A stretch of DNA of 64,000 bases from Planococcus maritimus (GTDB lineage: Bacteria > Bacillota > Bacilli > Bacillales_A > Planococcaceae): contig NZ_CP016538.2 of NCBI RefSeq assembly GCF_001687625.2, forward strand, positions 2,076,501-2,140,500. Reading direction: 5' to 3'. Below are positions 38,181 to 47,621 of the stretch, one piece after another (positions within the stretch are counted from its first letter, which is position 1; every line of letters begins with the position of its first letter). The notes beneath the pieces were generated by a model. The model did not search any database. It was given only the letters and a program-made list of their open reading frames with translations, and was not told the origin of the DNA. Both the position numbers and the translations under genes were made by a program.

Positions 38181-39749
38181 TTATAGAAGACTATACAAGC
38201 GGATTTCCGGATTTTTATCTTGGAACCAGCGCGTTGCAAAATCGTTTTCGAACAAGAACACTAAATTGTCATAGCGGTCTTTAACCAGCATGGAGCGGCC
38301 ACTTGACATTGACTCTTTAACATCTTCCTCGTTTTCGATCCAGCGTGCAATTTTATTGCCGACTGGTTCCATTCTGACGTCTACATTGTATTCATTTTTC
38401 ATGCGGTGCTCGAACACTTCAAACTGAAGCTGTCCAACTGCGCCAAGAATGACTTCTTCCAAATGCAGTGTTTTGTAATACTGGATAGCGCCTTCTTGGA
38501 CGAGCTGTAGAATTCCTTTATGGAAATGCTTTTGCTTCATGACGTTTTTTGCCGTCACTTTCATAAACAATTCCGGTGTAAATTGAGGCAAGGCTTCAAA
38601 TTCGAATTTCTTGCCGCTTGTGATCGTATCGCCGATCTGGTAATTGCCTACATCGTGAAGCCCAATAATATCACCAGCGACCGCTTCAGTGACCATTTCC
38701 CGGTCATCCGCTAGAAACTGGGTGGTTTGCGATAGTTTAAAAGATTTTCCGGTACGTGATAAGGTGACGTTCATGCCGCGCTCGAACTCCCCTGAGACGA
38801 TGCGGACAAAAGCGATGCGGTCACGGTGCGCCGGATTCATATTGGCTTGAATTTTGAAGACAAAGCCAGAAAACGGTGTTTCTACAGGATCGACAATATC
38901 TTCTTGCTTGGTCAATCGCGGCTGCGGTTGCGGCGCAAATTGCAAATAAGTTTCCAGGAAAGTCTCGACACCAAAATTGGCCAGTGCTGAACCAAAGAAT
39001 ACAGGCGTCAATTCGCCTTTTTCTACGCGGTCAAAGGAAAATTTGTTTCCTGCTTCTTCCAGCAATTCGATATCTTCTAACGCTTGCGTGTAATAGGAAG
39101 TTTGCTTCATTTCATGTTCTCCAGCAAGGTGGCCGTTTTCATCAAGTTCCATAAAACGCTCGCCATCAGTGCGGAATGGTTCAACGCGCTTGTTAAAACG
39201 GTCGTAAATGCCCATGAACTCTTTCCCCATGCCGATTGGCCAGTTCATTGCGTAGGATTGGATGCCAAGCACTTCTTCCAGCTCTTCCATCAATTCAAGA
39301 GGCTCTTTACCTTGGCGGTCCATTTTGTTGATAAAGGTGAAAATCGGAATACCGCGCATTTTACAGACTTTGAATAGCTTCACGGTTTGAGCTTCAATCC
39401 CCTTGGCAACATCGATGATCATAACCGCGCTGTCGACGGCCATTAATGTGCGGTAAGTATCTTCACTGAAATCTTGGTGCCCAGGAGTATCGAGAATATT
39501 GACACGATGGCCTGAATAATCGAATTGCATAACAGATGAGGTAACGGAAATACCGCGCTGTTTCTCGATTTCCATCCAGTCGGACGTAGCGAATTTCCCG
39601 GTCTTTTTCCCTTTGACTGTTCCGGCATCGCGAATCGCGCCGCCGAACAGCAAAAGTTTTTCCGTTAAAGTCGTTTTCCCAGCATCCGGGTGGGAGATGA
39701 TTGCGAAAGTTCTTCTGCTTTCAATTGCTTGTTGTAATTGGTCTGACAT
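38181..39749 (-). CDS. prfC: Peptide chain release factor 3
   Basis: A 522-residue translational GTPase. G motifs: HPDAGKTTL (G1), RGISVTSS (G2), DTPGHQDF (G3), NKMDR (G4). Domain II and the RF3 C-terminal domain ([17 protein letters not shown]) follow. It removes RF1/RF2 from the ribosome after peptide release. AAAGGAGCG precedes the ATG. It lies downstream of murE, the arrangement seen in staphylococci. Confidence 0.97.
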   Translation of the reverse strand: MSDQLQQAIESRRTFAIISHPDAGKTTLTEKLLLFGGAIRDAGTVKGKKTGKFATSDWMEIEKQRGISVTSSVMQFDYSGHRVNILDTPGHQDFSEDTYRTLMAVDSAVMIIDVAKGIEAQTVKLFKVCKMRGIPIFTFINKMDRQGKEPLELMEELEEVLGIQSYAMNWPIGMGKEFMGIYDRFNKRVEPFRTDGERFMELDENGHLAGEHEMKQTSYYTQALEDIELLEEAGNKFSFDRVEKGELTPVFFGSALANFGVETFLETYLQFAPQPQPRLTKQEDIVDPVETPFSGFVFKIQANMNPAHRDRIAFVRIVSGEFERGMNVTLSRTGKSFKLSQTTQFLADDREMVTEAVAGDIIGLHDVGNYQIGDTITSGKKFEFEALPQFTPELFMKVTAKNVMKQKHFHKGILQLVQEGAIQYYKTLHLEEVILGAVGQLQFEVFEHRMKNEYNVDVRMEPVGNKIARWIENEEDVKESMSSGRSMLVKDRYDNLVFLFENDFATRWFQDKNPEIRLYSLL

Positions 39750-39852
39750 TGTATACGCTCCTTTAATTTCCTCTCTCTATCTTAGAGAAGGACCGTGCAA
39801 AAAACAAGAACTATCGCCCGAAGTTGCGGAAAGCGCTCATAGCTGAAACGCA

Positions 39853-39890
39853 AAAATGAACGGGGGAAAATACTTCGATTTCCCCGTTCT
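39853..39890 (-). terminator. Terminator of the M42 peptidase-murE operon
   Basis: On the minus strand GAACGGGGAAA-TCGAAGTA-TTTTCCCCCGTTC then ATTTTT. Confidence 0.7.
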
Positions 39891-39893
39891 CGT

Positions 39894-41357
39894 TCATGAT
39901 CCGAATTTACGCTGCGCTTCGTTTTCTGCTATTTCTTTATCACTATGAGGGTATTTCTTGTTTTCGATAATCTGATAATCTTCATGCCCTTTGCCAGCTA
40001 AAATGATGATATCGCCCGCTTGTGCCTGCTGTACGGCGTGACGGACTGCCTCTTCGCGGTCTCCGATGCAAGCATATTGCTCATGTTGCATGCCTGCCGC
40101 TAGATCGCTCAAGATGCTGTCGTACGATTCATAACGCGGATCGTCTGTTGTCAGGACGACATAATCCGCAACGGAGGCTTTTTCTGCCATGATGGGCCGC
40201 TTCGTCTTATCACGATTGCCCCCTGTGCCAACCAAAAAGATAAGCCGGCCGGTCTTGAAGTCCTCGACAGCGGCAATGGCTTTTTCAATTGCATCCGGCG
40301 TGTGCGCATAATCGATGAAAACCGAGACGGGTGCATCGATTTCTGCCATTTGCATACGGCCTTCGACTGGAGAAATGGCTTCGAGCGCAGCGATTACCCG
40401 TTCAATCGGATGGCCTTCTGCAAATAATGCTGCAATCGCTGCCAGTGCATTATAAACGTTAAAGTGACCGAGCAATTTCATCTGAATCGGAAAATCACCG
40501 GATGGACATTGCAAAGTAAAGAACGTTCCTTTTGCTTCTAACCGGATATCAGTCGCACGGAACATCGCGTCATTCTCCAAGCCATACGTATAGACAGGGA
40601 AAGGAGTCATGGCTGCAAATTTTTCAGACCATTCGTCATCTACATTCAAGACTGCCCGTTTGTTCTGCGTCAAATCCTGTCCGAGTTGCGAGAACAGCAG
40701 CCCTTTGGCGTGGCCGTATTCCTCCATCGTTCCGTGAAAATCCAAATGGTCATGAGTTAAATTCGTAAAAATAGCCGTATCGAACTCAACGCCAGCCAAC
40801 CGGCCTAGAACGAGACCATGTGAAGAAACTTCCATCGTCATATGGGAGCTCCCCGCCTCTAAAGCGCGACAAATCATTTGCTGTGTTGTTAAGGCATCGC
40901 TTGTCGTATTCGCGGATGGATGCAGTTCCCCGTTTAAATTGAAACCAATTGTCCCGGTCAAAGCGGAGGTTTTCCCGAGTTCCATAAGCATCGCGTGAAG
41001 CATTCCCGCGACACTGGTTTTTCCGTTGGTCCCCGTCACGCCGATCATATTCAGCCGTTTGGAAGGGTGGTCATAAAAGCGCGCCGCTAAAATGCCAAGT
41101 GCCCGGCTTGTATCGAGAACTGTTACGACAGCTGCGCCTTCTAAATTCAGTGGTTTTTCCGCTAAGATAACCGCAGCGCCCTGTTTTACTGCTTGTTCAG
41201 CAAAATCGTGGCCGTCAACGGTATAGCCTTTAATGCAGACAAATAAGGAGCCTGGCACAATCTCTCTGGAATCCATTGTGATATGAGAAATAGATTCGGG
41301 CAATTCCCCTTTTATGGATGAAATTGAAATATGATTAAATAATTGCTTGCTGTCCAT
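39894..41357 (-). CDS. murE: UDP-MurNAc-tripeptide synthetase MurE, probably L-lysine-adding
   Basis: A 487-residue Mur ligase with ATP loop GVTGTNGKTSVAGM, the central domain motif TNLTHDHLDFHGTM, and DYAHTPDAIEKA. It adds the third residue to UDP-MurNAc-L-Ala-D-Glu. DAP-adding enzymes carry DNPR; here the site reads TTDDPRYESYD, with Asp for Asn. The overall sequence (SSHGLVLGRLAGVEFDTAIF, GHAKGLLFSQLG) is close to staphylococcal lysine-type MurE. The gene is outside a division cluster and near prfC, as in Staphylococcus. Lysine specificity is inferred; Planococcaceae walls of the Lys-D-Glu type would agree. Confidence 0.9.
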   Translation of the reverse strand: MDSKQLFNHISISSIKGELPESISHITMDSREIVPGSLFVCIKGYTVDGHDFAEQAVKQGAAVILAEKPLNLEGAAVVTVLDTSRALGILAARFYDHPSKRLNMIGVTGTNGKTSVAGMLHAMLMELGKTSALTGTIGFNLNGELHPSANTTSDALTTQQMICRALEAGSSHMTMEVSSHGLVLGRLAGVEFDTAIFTNLTHDHLDFHGTMEEYGHAKGLLFSQLGQDLTQNKRAVLNVDDEWSEKFAAMTPFPVYTYGLENDAMFRATDIRLEAKGTFFTLQCPSGDFPIQMKLLGHFNVYNALAAIAALFAEGHPIERVIAALEAISPVEGRMQMAEIDAPVSVFIDYAHTPDAIEKAIAAVEDFKTGRLIFLVGTGGNRDKTKRPIMAEKASVADYVVLTTDDPRYESYDSILSDLAAGMQHEQYACIGDREEAVRHAVQQAQAGDIIILAGKGHEDYQIIENKKYPHSDKEIAENEAQRKFGS

Positions 41358-41368
41358 CTAAAATCCCC

Positions 41369-42433
41369 CTAGTATGATGACCCGAGCGGTGAGTTGATAT
41401 ACGCATGAAGAAGTGCTGCTGTTGCTTTTAAAGAATCGCTATGTGTTCGTTCATACGCGTGGGATGCTTCAATCCCAGGGCCAAATAATGCGTGTTTTAC
41501 ATCAGCACCAGCCCCGATTGCTGCAGAAGCATCAGATCCATAATACGGATAAATGTCCACTTTGTACTCGATGTTCCGCTCTTTTGCCAAAGCGATCAAT
41601 TGGCGAGTCAGCCCGTAATGATAAGGACCACTCGAATCTTTAGCACAAATCGAAACCGTGTATTCATCGGATTGTTGGCCATCTCCAATGGCTCCCATAT
41701 CGACAGCAATGTATTCTTCCGTCTCTACTGGAATATTGGAATTGCCGCCATAGCCGATTTCTTCATTATTGGAGATATAGAAATGAGTTGTCTGGGGCAA
41801 AGTTTCCCCATTTGCCGCTTGCTTTGCCAATTGCAGCAACAGGGCGGTGCTCGCTTTGTCATCGAGGTGGCGTGATTTGATAAATCCGCTTTCCGTTTTG
41901 ATGAAACGCGGATCGAATGATACAAAATCTCCTACTTCAATGCCTTGTTTGCGGACGTCCTCTGCCGAACTGCATTTGAGGTCCAAGCGTACTTCCATAT
42001 TGTCTGCTGAACGCTCAGCTGTGCCCGAATCGCGGTACACATGGACCGTTGTCTGATGAAGTAGAATCGTGCCAGTAATGGTTTCACCGCCTGCAGTGTG
42101 GATCAAGCAATTCTCGCCTTCAATGGCGTTGAATTTGAATCCGCCCACCAGCGATAGCTTCAAGCGCCCGGATGGCTTGATTTCTTTCACCATTGCACCG
42201 AGCGTATCGACATGTGCCGTAAGCAAGCGATGGCGTTTATCGTCCTGCCCTTTAATCGTTGCGATGACGCCGCCTTTATTTGTTGTTATGTATGGAATGG
42301 ACACCTGGTCGAAAAAATCCGTGACGAAATTCATTACTTGCATCGTGTAGCCGGATGGACTCGGGATTTTCACCAATTGCTCCAAGGTGTTGATCGTTTC
42401 TTGTTCTTTCCAGTCAAAAGCCAATTTAATCAC
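41369..42433 (-). CDS. M42 family aminopeptidase
   Basis: A 354-residue dinuclear metallopeptidase. Metal and catalytic motifs are LTAHVDTLGAMV (His, Asp), SRHLDDKAST (bridging Asp), SNNEEIGYGG (catalytic Glu and metal Glu), VDMGAIG and the C-terminal ASHAYERTH (His). M42 enzymes are large tetrahedral cytosolic aminopeptidases (glutamyl or general). It sits 11 bases upstream of murE and probably shares a transcript. Confidence 0.87.
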   Translation of the reverse strand: MIKLAFDWKEQETINTLEQLVKIPSPSGYTMQVMNFVTDFFDQVSIPYITTNKGGVIATIKGQDDKRHRLLTAHVDTLGAMVKEIKPSGRLKLSLVGGFKFNAIEGENCLIHTAGGETITGTILLHQTTVHVYRDSGTAERSADNMEVRLDLKCSSAEDVRKQGIEVGDFVSFDPRFIKTESGFIKSRHLDDKASTALLLQLAKQAANGETLPQTTHFYISNNEEIGYGGNSNIPVETEEYIAVDMGAIGDGQQSDEYTVSICAKDSSGPYHYGLTRQLIALAKERNIEYKVDIYPYYGSDASAAIGAGADVKHALFGPGIEASHAYERTHSDSLKATAALLHAYINSPLGSSY

Positions 42434-42527
42434 TCCTTGATTTTTTAATCATATCAAAAACTGCCATTTTCGCACAGTCCCGACTATAGTAAGATGAGTA
42501 AGACTCTTAGCATGATGAGGTGCAATT

Positions 42528-44099
42528 ATGGAACGCTCACTGATAACCCGCAAGCGCAATCAATTATTTATCCATCTTTTCGGCTTTGGCAGCCTGGCGC
42601 ATTTGGTCTTAAATTATTTTGTCGACTTTAACGCTTCCATCATCGCGCCGATATTCGGCATGCTCGCCTACTCTGCATTATTTACTCTACTATATACGAA
42701 ATTGCCCCCTTCCCGGTTGCGTTTTGCCATATTAATTGCATTAAATATCTATATCTTAATTTTGCAGTTTGAATCGCTGTCGTTTATTACAGCCATTTAC
42801 TTCATTCTCCCGATTGTGGCGGCGTCGCTTTATAACGATACCCGGTCCCTTCTCGCCTTGTCATTGTTGACCATTACCGAAGTGATTGTGCTGACAGTTA
42901 TTTTCGGGCGCTTCCAGTCAAACGGTTCGTTAGAGTATATCTATGTTTCAATGCTGATGTTTTTCGGGCTGGTGATGCTGTTGACGATTTTGCATAGCGT
43001 TTATTTCAGTAATTATTGGCGTCAATTGGAACTGCGCAATGCCTCGATGGAAAAAGCCCTCACGTCTAAAGAAGGCTATCTCGATTTATTCTTCCAGGCA
43101 GCCAAAGACGCCATTGCCGTTTTTGACTTTGAAGGGCGCATCATCGCGATCAATCCTGCCTTCGTTCAATTATACGGCTGGACTGCTGATAGCTGTCTCG
43201 GCAAAGTCATTCCTCTTTATCCGCCAGAATGCGCAGAAGAAGCAGAACGGCGCGCAGCCAAAGTCCGCCAAGGCGAAAGCTTCACACTGGAAACCGAAGA
43301 TATCAAGCATGACGGCACACGGTTCCCTGCCCAAATCACGCTGTCGCCGATTTTCGATTCGCATGGTGAGGTCATCGCCACGTCTGTCATTTCCCGTGAT
43401 ATCAGTTATCGCAAAGAAACAGAACGGATGCTTCTGCAAACGGAAAAATTGAAAATGGCGGGTGAAATCGCCGCAGGAGTGGCCCATGAGATTCGGAATC
43501 CGATGACCGTCATCTCTGGATTTGTCCAAATGATGCATAATGACCCGAACCACCGCTATCCGAACTACACTTCCTTGATGCAATCGGAGCTTGAGCGCAT
43601 CAATTTGATCATCAGTGAATTTCTGATTCTGGCGAAACCGCAAGCTTCCCAAAAGAAACAGCTCGACATCGGCAAAGTTCTCGATGAATGTATTTTTTTG
43701 TTCGGGCCGGAATTCGTGCTTCATCATATTTCGGTCAAAGCAGACGTCTCGGGGCCATTTTTCGCAGAAGGAGAAGAGCATCACTTAAAGCAAGTGTTCA
43801 TCAATATTCTAAAGAATGCAATCGAAGCGATGGAACACGGCGGCATTTTGAAAATAACTGCCCATCACGAAGGCGCACAACTGAAGATCTCTTTTAAAGA
43901 CGATGGTCCTGGCATTCCGCCGCAACTCGCAGAACGGGTATTCGAACCGTTTTATACGACGAAAGCTACGGGAACTGGGCTTGGTCTATTAATTTCTCAA
44001 AAAATAGCACAAGAACATGGCGGCAGCTTAGCGATCGCAAGTTCTGAAGAACAAGGTGCCTGCGTCATTGTCACGTTGCCGCTTACGTCTGCACCCTAA
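42528..44099 (+). CDS. Orphan membrane PAS sensor histidine kinase
   Basis: 523 residues. The first 165 contain five or six membrane spans with short loops; a short coil leads to a PAS domain at about 185-295 (LFFQAAKDAIAVFDFEGRII, QLYGWTADSCLG), then HisKA with AAGVAHEIRNPMTVISGF (phosphorylated His) and HATPase_c with NILKNAIEAM, DDGPGIPP and GTGLGLLIS. This architecture resembles sporulation/KinB-like kinases. No response regulator is adjacent, so it may phosphorylate a distant one such as Spo0F; that is inference. GAGGTG precedes the ATG. Confidence 0.85.
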   Translation: MERSLITRKRNQLFIHLFGFGSLAHLVLNYFVDFNASIIAPIFGMLAYSALFTLLYTKLPPSRLRFAILIALNIYILILQFESLSFITAIYFILPIVAASLYNDTRSLLALSLLTITEVIVLTVIFGRFQSNGSLEYIYVSMLMFFGLVMLLTILHSVYFSNYWRQLELRNASMEKALTSKEGYLDLFFQAAKDAIAVFDFEGRIIAINPAFVQLYGWTADSCLGKVIPLYPPECAEEAERRAAKVRQGESFTLETEDIKHDGTRFPAQITLSPIFDSHGEVIATSVISRDISYRKETERMLLQTEKLKMAGEIAAGVAHEIRNPMTVISGFVQMMHNDPNHRYPNYTSLMQSELERINLIISEFLILAKPQASQKKQLDIGKVLDECIFLFGPEFVLHHISVKADVSGPFFAEGEEHHLKQVFINILKNAIEAMEHGGILKITAHHEGAQLKISFKDDGPGIPPQLAERVFEPFYTTKATGTGLGLLISQKIAQEHGGSLAIASSEEQGACVIVTLPLTSAP

Positions 44100-44102
44100 C
44101 CA

Positions 44103-44137
44103 AAAGCCTCCCACCTGAATGGCGGGAGGCTTTTTTA
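44103..44137. terminator. Terminator after the histidine kinase
   Basis: AAAAGCCTCCC-ACCTGAATGGC-GGGAGGCTTTTTT. Confidence 0.85.
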
Positions 44138-44182
44138 TCTCTTTACTTATTGTCACCATTCCACAAAGCTAAAGCACACTTT

Positions 44183-45571
44183 TTACTTCAATACTGTCCG
44201 GATCCATTTTGCTTTGTTTTTATACGGAGGGAACGTTAAGTTGGTCGATAATTTTGTCGACTTTTTGACGATTGATTTGGCGTGCGTAAAGGTCTCAAAG
44301 CTTGCTTTTCCATGATAGGAGTTCAAGCCAGAAGATCCGACGCCACCAAAAGGCAGATAGACGCTTCCGACGTGCGAAACAGTGTCGTTGATGCAGCCTC
44401 CGCCAAATGGCAATTGATCCAAGAAGAACCGGACGGCCCGGTCGTTCTCTGAAAACATATAGGCAGCAAGGGGTTTCGGCAAACGGCGAATCTCACCGAG
44501 TAATTTTGGCAAGTCGTTGTAAGTGATAACCGGCAGAACTGGCCCGAACAATTCATCTTCCATTGACGGGCTATCCCACGTGACACCATCGATCAAAGTC
44601 GGTTCGATATACCGATCCACGCGGTCAACATCACCGCCGTAAACGATGTGGTTGCGTTCCTTCTCAAGAATTTCTGTCAGCCGGTCGTGATGTTTGACGT
44701 TAACGATGCGGCCGTAATCTGGGCTGTCTTGAGCATTGTCGCCGTAAAATTTACGGATGGTCTCGATGAACACTTTCATAAACGCGTCTTTTACCGATTC
44801 GTGGACACAAATATAATCGGGCGCCACACAGGTCTGGCCAGTGTTCATGAATTTGCCCCAGGCGATGCGCTTCGCCGCAAGCTCCAGGTTGGCTGTCTGG
44901 TCAACAATTGCTGGGCTTTTGCCACCAAGTTCCAAGGTAATAGGTGTCAGCCGCTCGGATGCCGCTTTCATGACCACTTTTCCGACAGGCACGCTGCCCG
45001 TAAAGAAAATATAATCGAACGATGCGTGGATCAGCGCCGTCACTTCCTCACGCTCTCCTTCCACTACTCTCACATAATGAGGTTGGAAACTTTCTTCTAA
45101 TATTGTACGCAGAATACGCGCAACATTCGGCGTCGCCTCTGACGGCTTGACGACGGCACAGTTCCCTGATGCCAATGCGCCGATAAGCGGCTCCATTACC
45201 AATTGAAACGGATAATTGAACGGACCAATGACGAGCACCGATCCATACGGTTCACGAATGACAAAACTTTTTGCCGGTTGCAAATGAATCGGTGTTTTGA
45301 CTTGCTCAGGCTTCATCCAGTCTTCAAGATGCTTTGTCATATAGCCAATACTATCGAGCACAAAGCCCACTTCTGTCGCATACCCTTCGAACTCACTTTT
45401 GCCAAGGTCGATTTGTAAGGCTTCGATAATATCATCTTCATGAGCTTGAATAGCTGATTTCAAACGCTGCAACTGGGCGATACGGAAATCCGCTGATTTT
45501 GTTACGCCTGTAAAATAATAGCCGCGTTGGTCGGCGATCATATCCTCTACGTCATTCGCTGTAAAATTCAC
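44183..45571 (-). CDS. Aldehyde dehydrogenase, class 3 type
   Basis: A 462-residue NAD(P)-dependent enzyme. Catalytic Glu is in ITLELGGKSP, catalytic Cys in MNTGQTCVAPDY, and the coenzyme loop has FTGSVPVGK. The C-terminal membrane-proximal helix (TNLTFPPYKNKAKWIRTVLK) is typical of class 3 ALDH (YwdH-like) that oxidise medium or long aliphatic aldehydes. The Gfo/Idh/MocA gene overlaps its start by four bases, so the pair forms an operon. Confidence 0.88.
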   Translation of the reverse strand: MNFTANDVEDMIADQRGYYFTGVTKSADFRIAQLQRLKSAIQAHEDDIIEALQIDLGKSEFEGYATEVGFVLDSIGYMTKHLEDWMKPEQVKTPIHLQPAKSFVIREPYGSVLVIGPFNYPFQLVMEPLIGALASGNCAVVKPSEATPNVARILRTILEESFQPHYVRVVEGEREEVTALIHASFDYIFFTGSVPVGKVVMKAASERLTPITLELGGKSPAIVDQTANLELAAKRIAWGKFMNTGQTCVAPDYICVHESVKDAFMKVFIETIRKFYGDNAQDSPDYGRIVNVKHHDRLTEILEKERNHIVYGGDVDRVDRYIEPTLIDGVTWDSPSMEDELFGPVLPVITYNDLPKLLGEIRRLPKPLAAYMFSENDRAVRFFLDQLPFGGGCINDTVSHVGSVYLPFGGVGSSGLNSYHGKASFETFTHAKSIVKKSTKLSTNLTFPPYKNKAKWIRTVLK

Positions 45572-46518
45572 GATTGATTACCTCCTGTGGGTTCTTGCAA
45601 TAATTGATCAATGTATCGCTGAACGACTAATCCTTCATCGAAACCGACGAGAAACGTCGATTGTTCTTCCATTTCTTCAAATAGCGAAGGCACGATTGTT
45701 TCCGTTTGCACTTCCACACGTGTTTTCCCTTGTTCTTCCCGGTACAAACGCGACCAGTTTTCAAGCGTCAGCACACCATCTTCTCCGTACACTTTGAATT
45801 GCAGCAACTCCGTTTGCCCGGCACCACTCATGCCGGACAGTAGAAACGGCGATCCTTGTTGAGTCTTGCCATGGGCGATAATCCCGGTTTCACATTTTCC
45901 GGCGTCTTCCGGAAAATCTGCTTGATGCGCAGCAATATCTAATGTGCCGAACAGGCGGTGCATCAACTGGAGGTAATGAGGGAACACTTCGCGGACAAAG
46001 CCTCCCTGATCTCTTGAGCCGATCCATGGATTTTGCTGCCACGGCCGTGGCCACACAGGAAAGACGGTGTGCAATTCGATGCGGCGAATTTTGCCAATAT
46101 CCCCACTTTTAATGCGAATAGCCATGTCGCGCACAATCGGCGAATACATCAACGGAAAATGCATGGCAGTGTGGATTCGGTTGTTTGTCGCAGATTCCGC
46201 CATCGCTTGGGCTGCCTGCGCGTCATGAGCAAGTGGCTTTTCACACAAAGTGTGCAAACCTCTTCTCGCTGCCGTTTCTGCAAGCTCGGCATGGCTATTC
46301 GGCGGCGTGCCAATATACACCCAGTCAATGTCGGCTTGGAACAATTCGTCTAAAGAATCGGTGACCGGTATTCCGTATTGCTGTTCGATAAAGTTTAGTC
46401 TGTCCACATTGGTGTCAAAAACGGCTTTAATCTGTGCTACGTCGTTTTGCTGGATTTGTTTGATGATACGTTCCCCTACGATTCCAGCGCCTATAATTCC
46501 AATCGCTATCAAAGCCAT
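45568..46518 (-). CDS. Gfo/Idh/MocA family oxidoreductase
   Basis: A 316-residue NAD(P)-binding protein with Rossmann motif AIGIIGAGIVGERIIKQ and the family EKP motif in LCEKPLAHD (catalytic/structural Lys). The C-terminal domain includes GSRDQGGFVREVFPHYL. It probably oxidises or reduces a sugar, inositol or related polyol. It is the first gene of a two-gene operon with the aldehyde dehydrogenase, suggesting linked alcohol/aldehyde oxidation; the substrate is unknown. Confidence 0.85.
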   Translation of the reverse strand: MALIAIGIIGAGIVGERIIKQIQQNDVAQIKAVFDTNVDRLNFIEQQYGIPVTDSLDELFQADIDWVYIGTPPNSHAELAETAARRGLHTLCEKPLAHDAQAAQAMAESATNNRIHTAMHFPLMYSPIVRDMAIRIKSGDIGKIRRIELHTVFPVWPRPWQQNPWIGSRDQGGFVREVFPHYLQLMHRLFGTLDIAAHQADFPEDAGKCETGIIAHGKTQQGSPFLLSGMSGAGQTELLQFKVYGEDGVLTLENWSRLYREEQGKTRVEVQTETIVPSLFEEMEEQSTFLVGFDEGLVVQRYIDQLLQEPTGGNQS

Positions 46519-46538
46519 CGCTCCTTTTTCATTTCATT

Positions 46539-46565
46539 GTTTATAAGTGTAACCTTGTGGGGTAT
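46539..46565 (+). promoter_or_regulatory. SigB-like promoter
   Basis: GTTTAT (46539-46544), 15-bp spacer, GGGTAT (46560-46565). The -10 matches the SigB consensus GGGTAT exactly and the -35 matches GTTTAA in five of six positions. It is 46 bp upstream of a 45-aa ORF. Confidence 0.5.
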
Positions 46566-46610
46566 AGAATAGTCAAACAATTACATTCGGAAAGAATGGG
46601 AGGAATCATC

Positions 46611-46748
46611 ATGAACGAACAGAAAAACTGGTGGGAGCCGATTTTTACGGGCACATTGGAAATGGGCGTCGACAAAGAAAAGCTGGAAACAATCAACGAA
46701 GACAGCCTGTTATACTTCGGAGAATCCACAAATACTTTGGAACAATAA
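46611..46748 (+). CDS. Small hypothetical protein, 45 aa
   Basis: The ATG at 46611 follows GGGAGGAATCATC. The product is acidic and starts MNEQKNWWEPIFTGTLEMG, with a Trp pair and no membrane span. I do not recognise it. A SigB-like promoter precedes it and a terminator follows, so it is a separate transcript. A general-stress role is plausible but inferred from the promoter only. Confidence 0.6.
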   Translation: MNEQKNWWEPIFTGTLEMGVDKEKLETINEDSLLYFGESTNTLEQ

Positions 46749-46777
46749 GATGCCTAAACAATTCGCATATACATAGC

Positions 46778-46815
46778 AGCGCTTGATCCGGATCGATGCG
46801 GAGCAAGCGCTTTTT
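46778..46815 (+). terminator. Terminator of the 45-aa gene
   Basis: AGCGCTTG / CAAGCGCT arms followed by TTTT. Confidence 0.7.
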
Positions 46816-46835
46816 GATGGAATCCGGTCCGTGCA

Positions 46836-46864
46836 TTGTCGCTTGCAATGGTTTTCGCTATAAT
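46836..46864 (+). promoter_or_regulatory. SigA promoter of the nuclease gene
   Basis: TTGTCG (46836-46841), 17-bp spacer, TATAAT (46859-46864), 25 bp upstream of the ATG. Confidence 0.7.
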
Positions 46865-46888
46865 TCGATATAGAAAGCAGGGATTGCC

Positions 46889-47605
46889 ATGAAACCATTC
46901 ATCTTACTCATCAGCTTGCTATTATTGTCAGGCTGTACTTTTTCTGAGAGCGCCGACACGGTGAATACTGAAGGCAGAACGGCTGTAGAAATCACCCAGG
47001 TCATCGATGGAGATACGGTTAAGATTATCTATGAGGGGAACGAAACGACGGTGCGTTATTTACTAGTCGACACACCGGAAACCAACCACCCTAGGTTCGG
47101 CGAGCAGCCACTCGGCCAAGAAGCGACAGAGCGCAACCGCGAACTGCTTGAACAGGCCGAGGAAATCGAAATTGAGTTCGATGACGGCGATCGCTTTGAC
47201 GACTATGATCGCTTACTCGCGTATTTTTACGCGGATGGGGAGAGCGTACAGGAACAATTGCTTGAAGAAGGATTCGCTCGTGTCGCTTATGTTTTCCCGC
47301 CAAACACGCGCTATGTCGATCAATTCCGTGAGGCCGAAGCCGAAGCAAAGGATGCAGAAATCGGCATTTGGGAATTTGAAAATTATTCGACAGACCGTGG
47401 ATTCAATGCAGATGCTTATCAACAAACAGAAGCAACTAGCATCGATACGGATGACGACTGCCGCATCAAAGGCAATATAAACCGAAGCGGCAATAAAATC
47501 TATCACCTGCCTGGCTCTCCATCTTATGAAGGCACCAATCCTGAACAATGGTTCTGCACAGAACAACAAGCAAGAGACGCCGGTTTCCGCAATTCCGGCC
47601 AATAA
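46889..47605 (+). CDS. Thermonuclease-family lipoprotein with C-terminal Cys-containing module
   Basis: A 238-residue exported protein with lipoprotein signal MKPFILLISLLLLSGC. The staphylococcal nuclease (SNase) domain spans about residues 30-165, with calcium/active-site motifs QVIDGDTVKI, VDTPETNHP and LEEGFARV. The last 50 residues form a second module (DCRIKGNINRSGNKIYHLPG, PEQWFCTEQQARDAGFRNS), a conserved tail often attached to bacterial surface nucleases. It probably degrades extracellular nucleic acids at the cell surface. GCAGGGATTGCC is a weak ribosome binding site. Confidence 0.87.
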   Translation: MKPFILLISLLLLSGCTFSESADTVNTEGRTAVEITQVIDGDTVKIIYEGNETTVRYLLVDTPETNHPRFGEQPLGQEATERNRELLEQAEEIEIEFDDGDRFDDYDRLLAYFYADGESVQEQLLEEGFARVAYVFPPNTRYVDQFREAEAEAKDAEIGIWEFENYSTDRGFNADAYQQTEATSIDTDDDCRIKGNINRSGNKIYHLPGSPSYEGTNPEQWFCTEQQARDAGFRNSGQ

Positions 47606-47621
47606 TAAGAGGAGGAATATC

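Noticed and set aside
43170-43784. 204-codon open frame antisense to the histidine kinase
   Set aside because: The plus-strand kinase has complete catalytic motifs; the antisense frame shows no family motif and no start signals.
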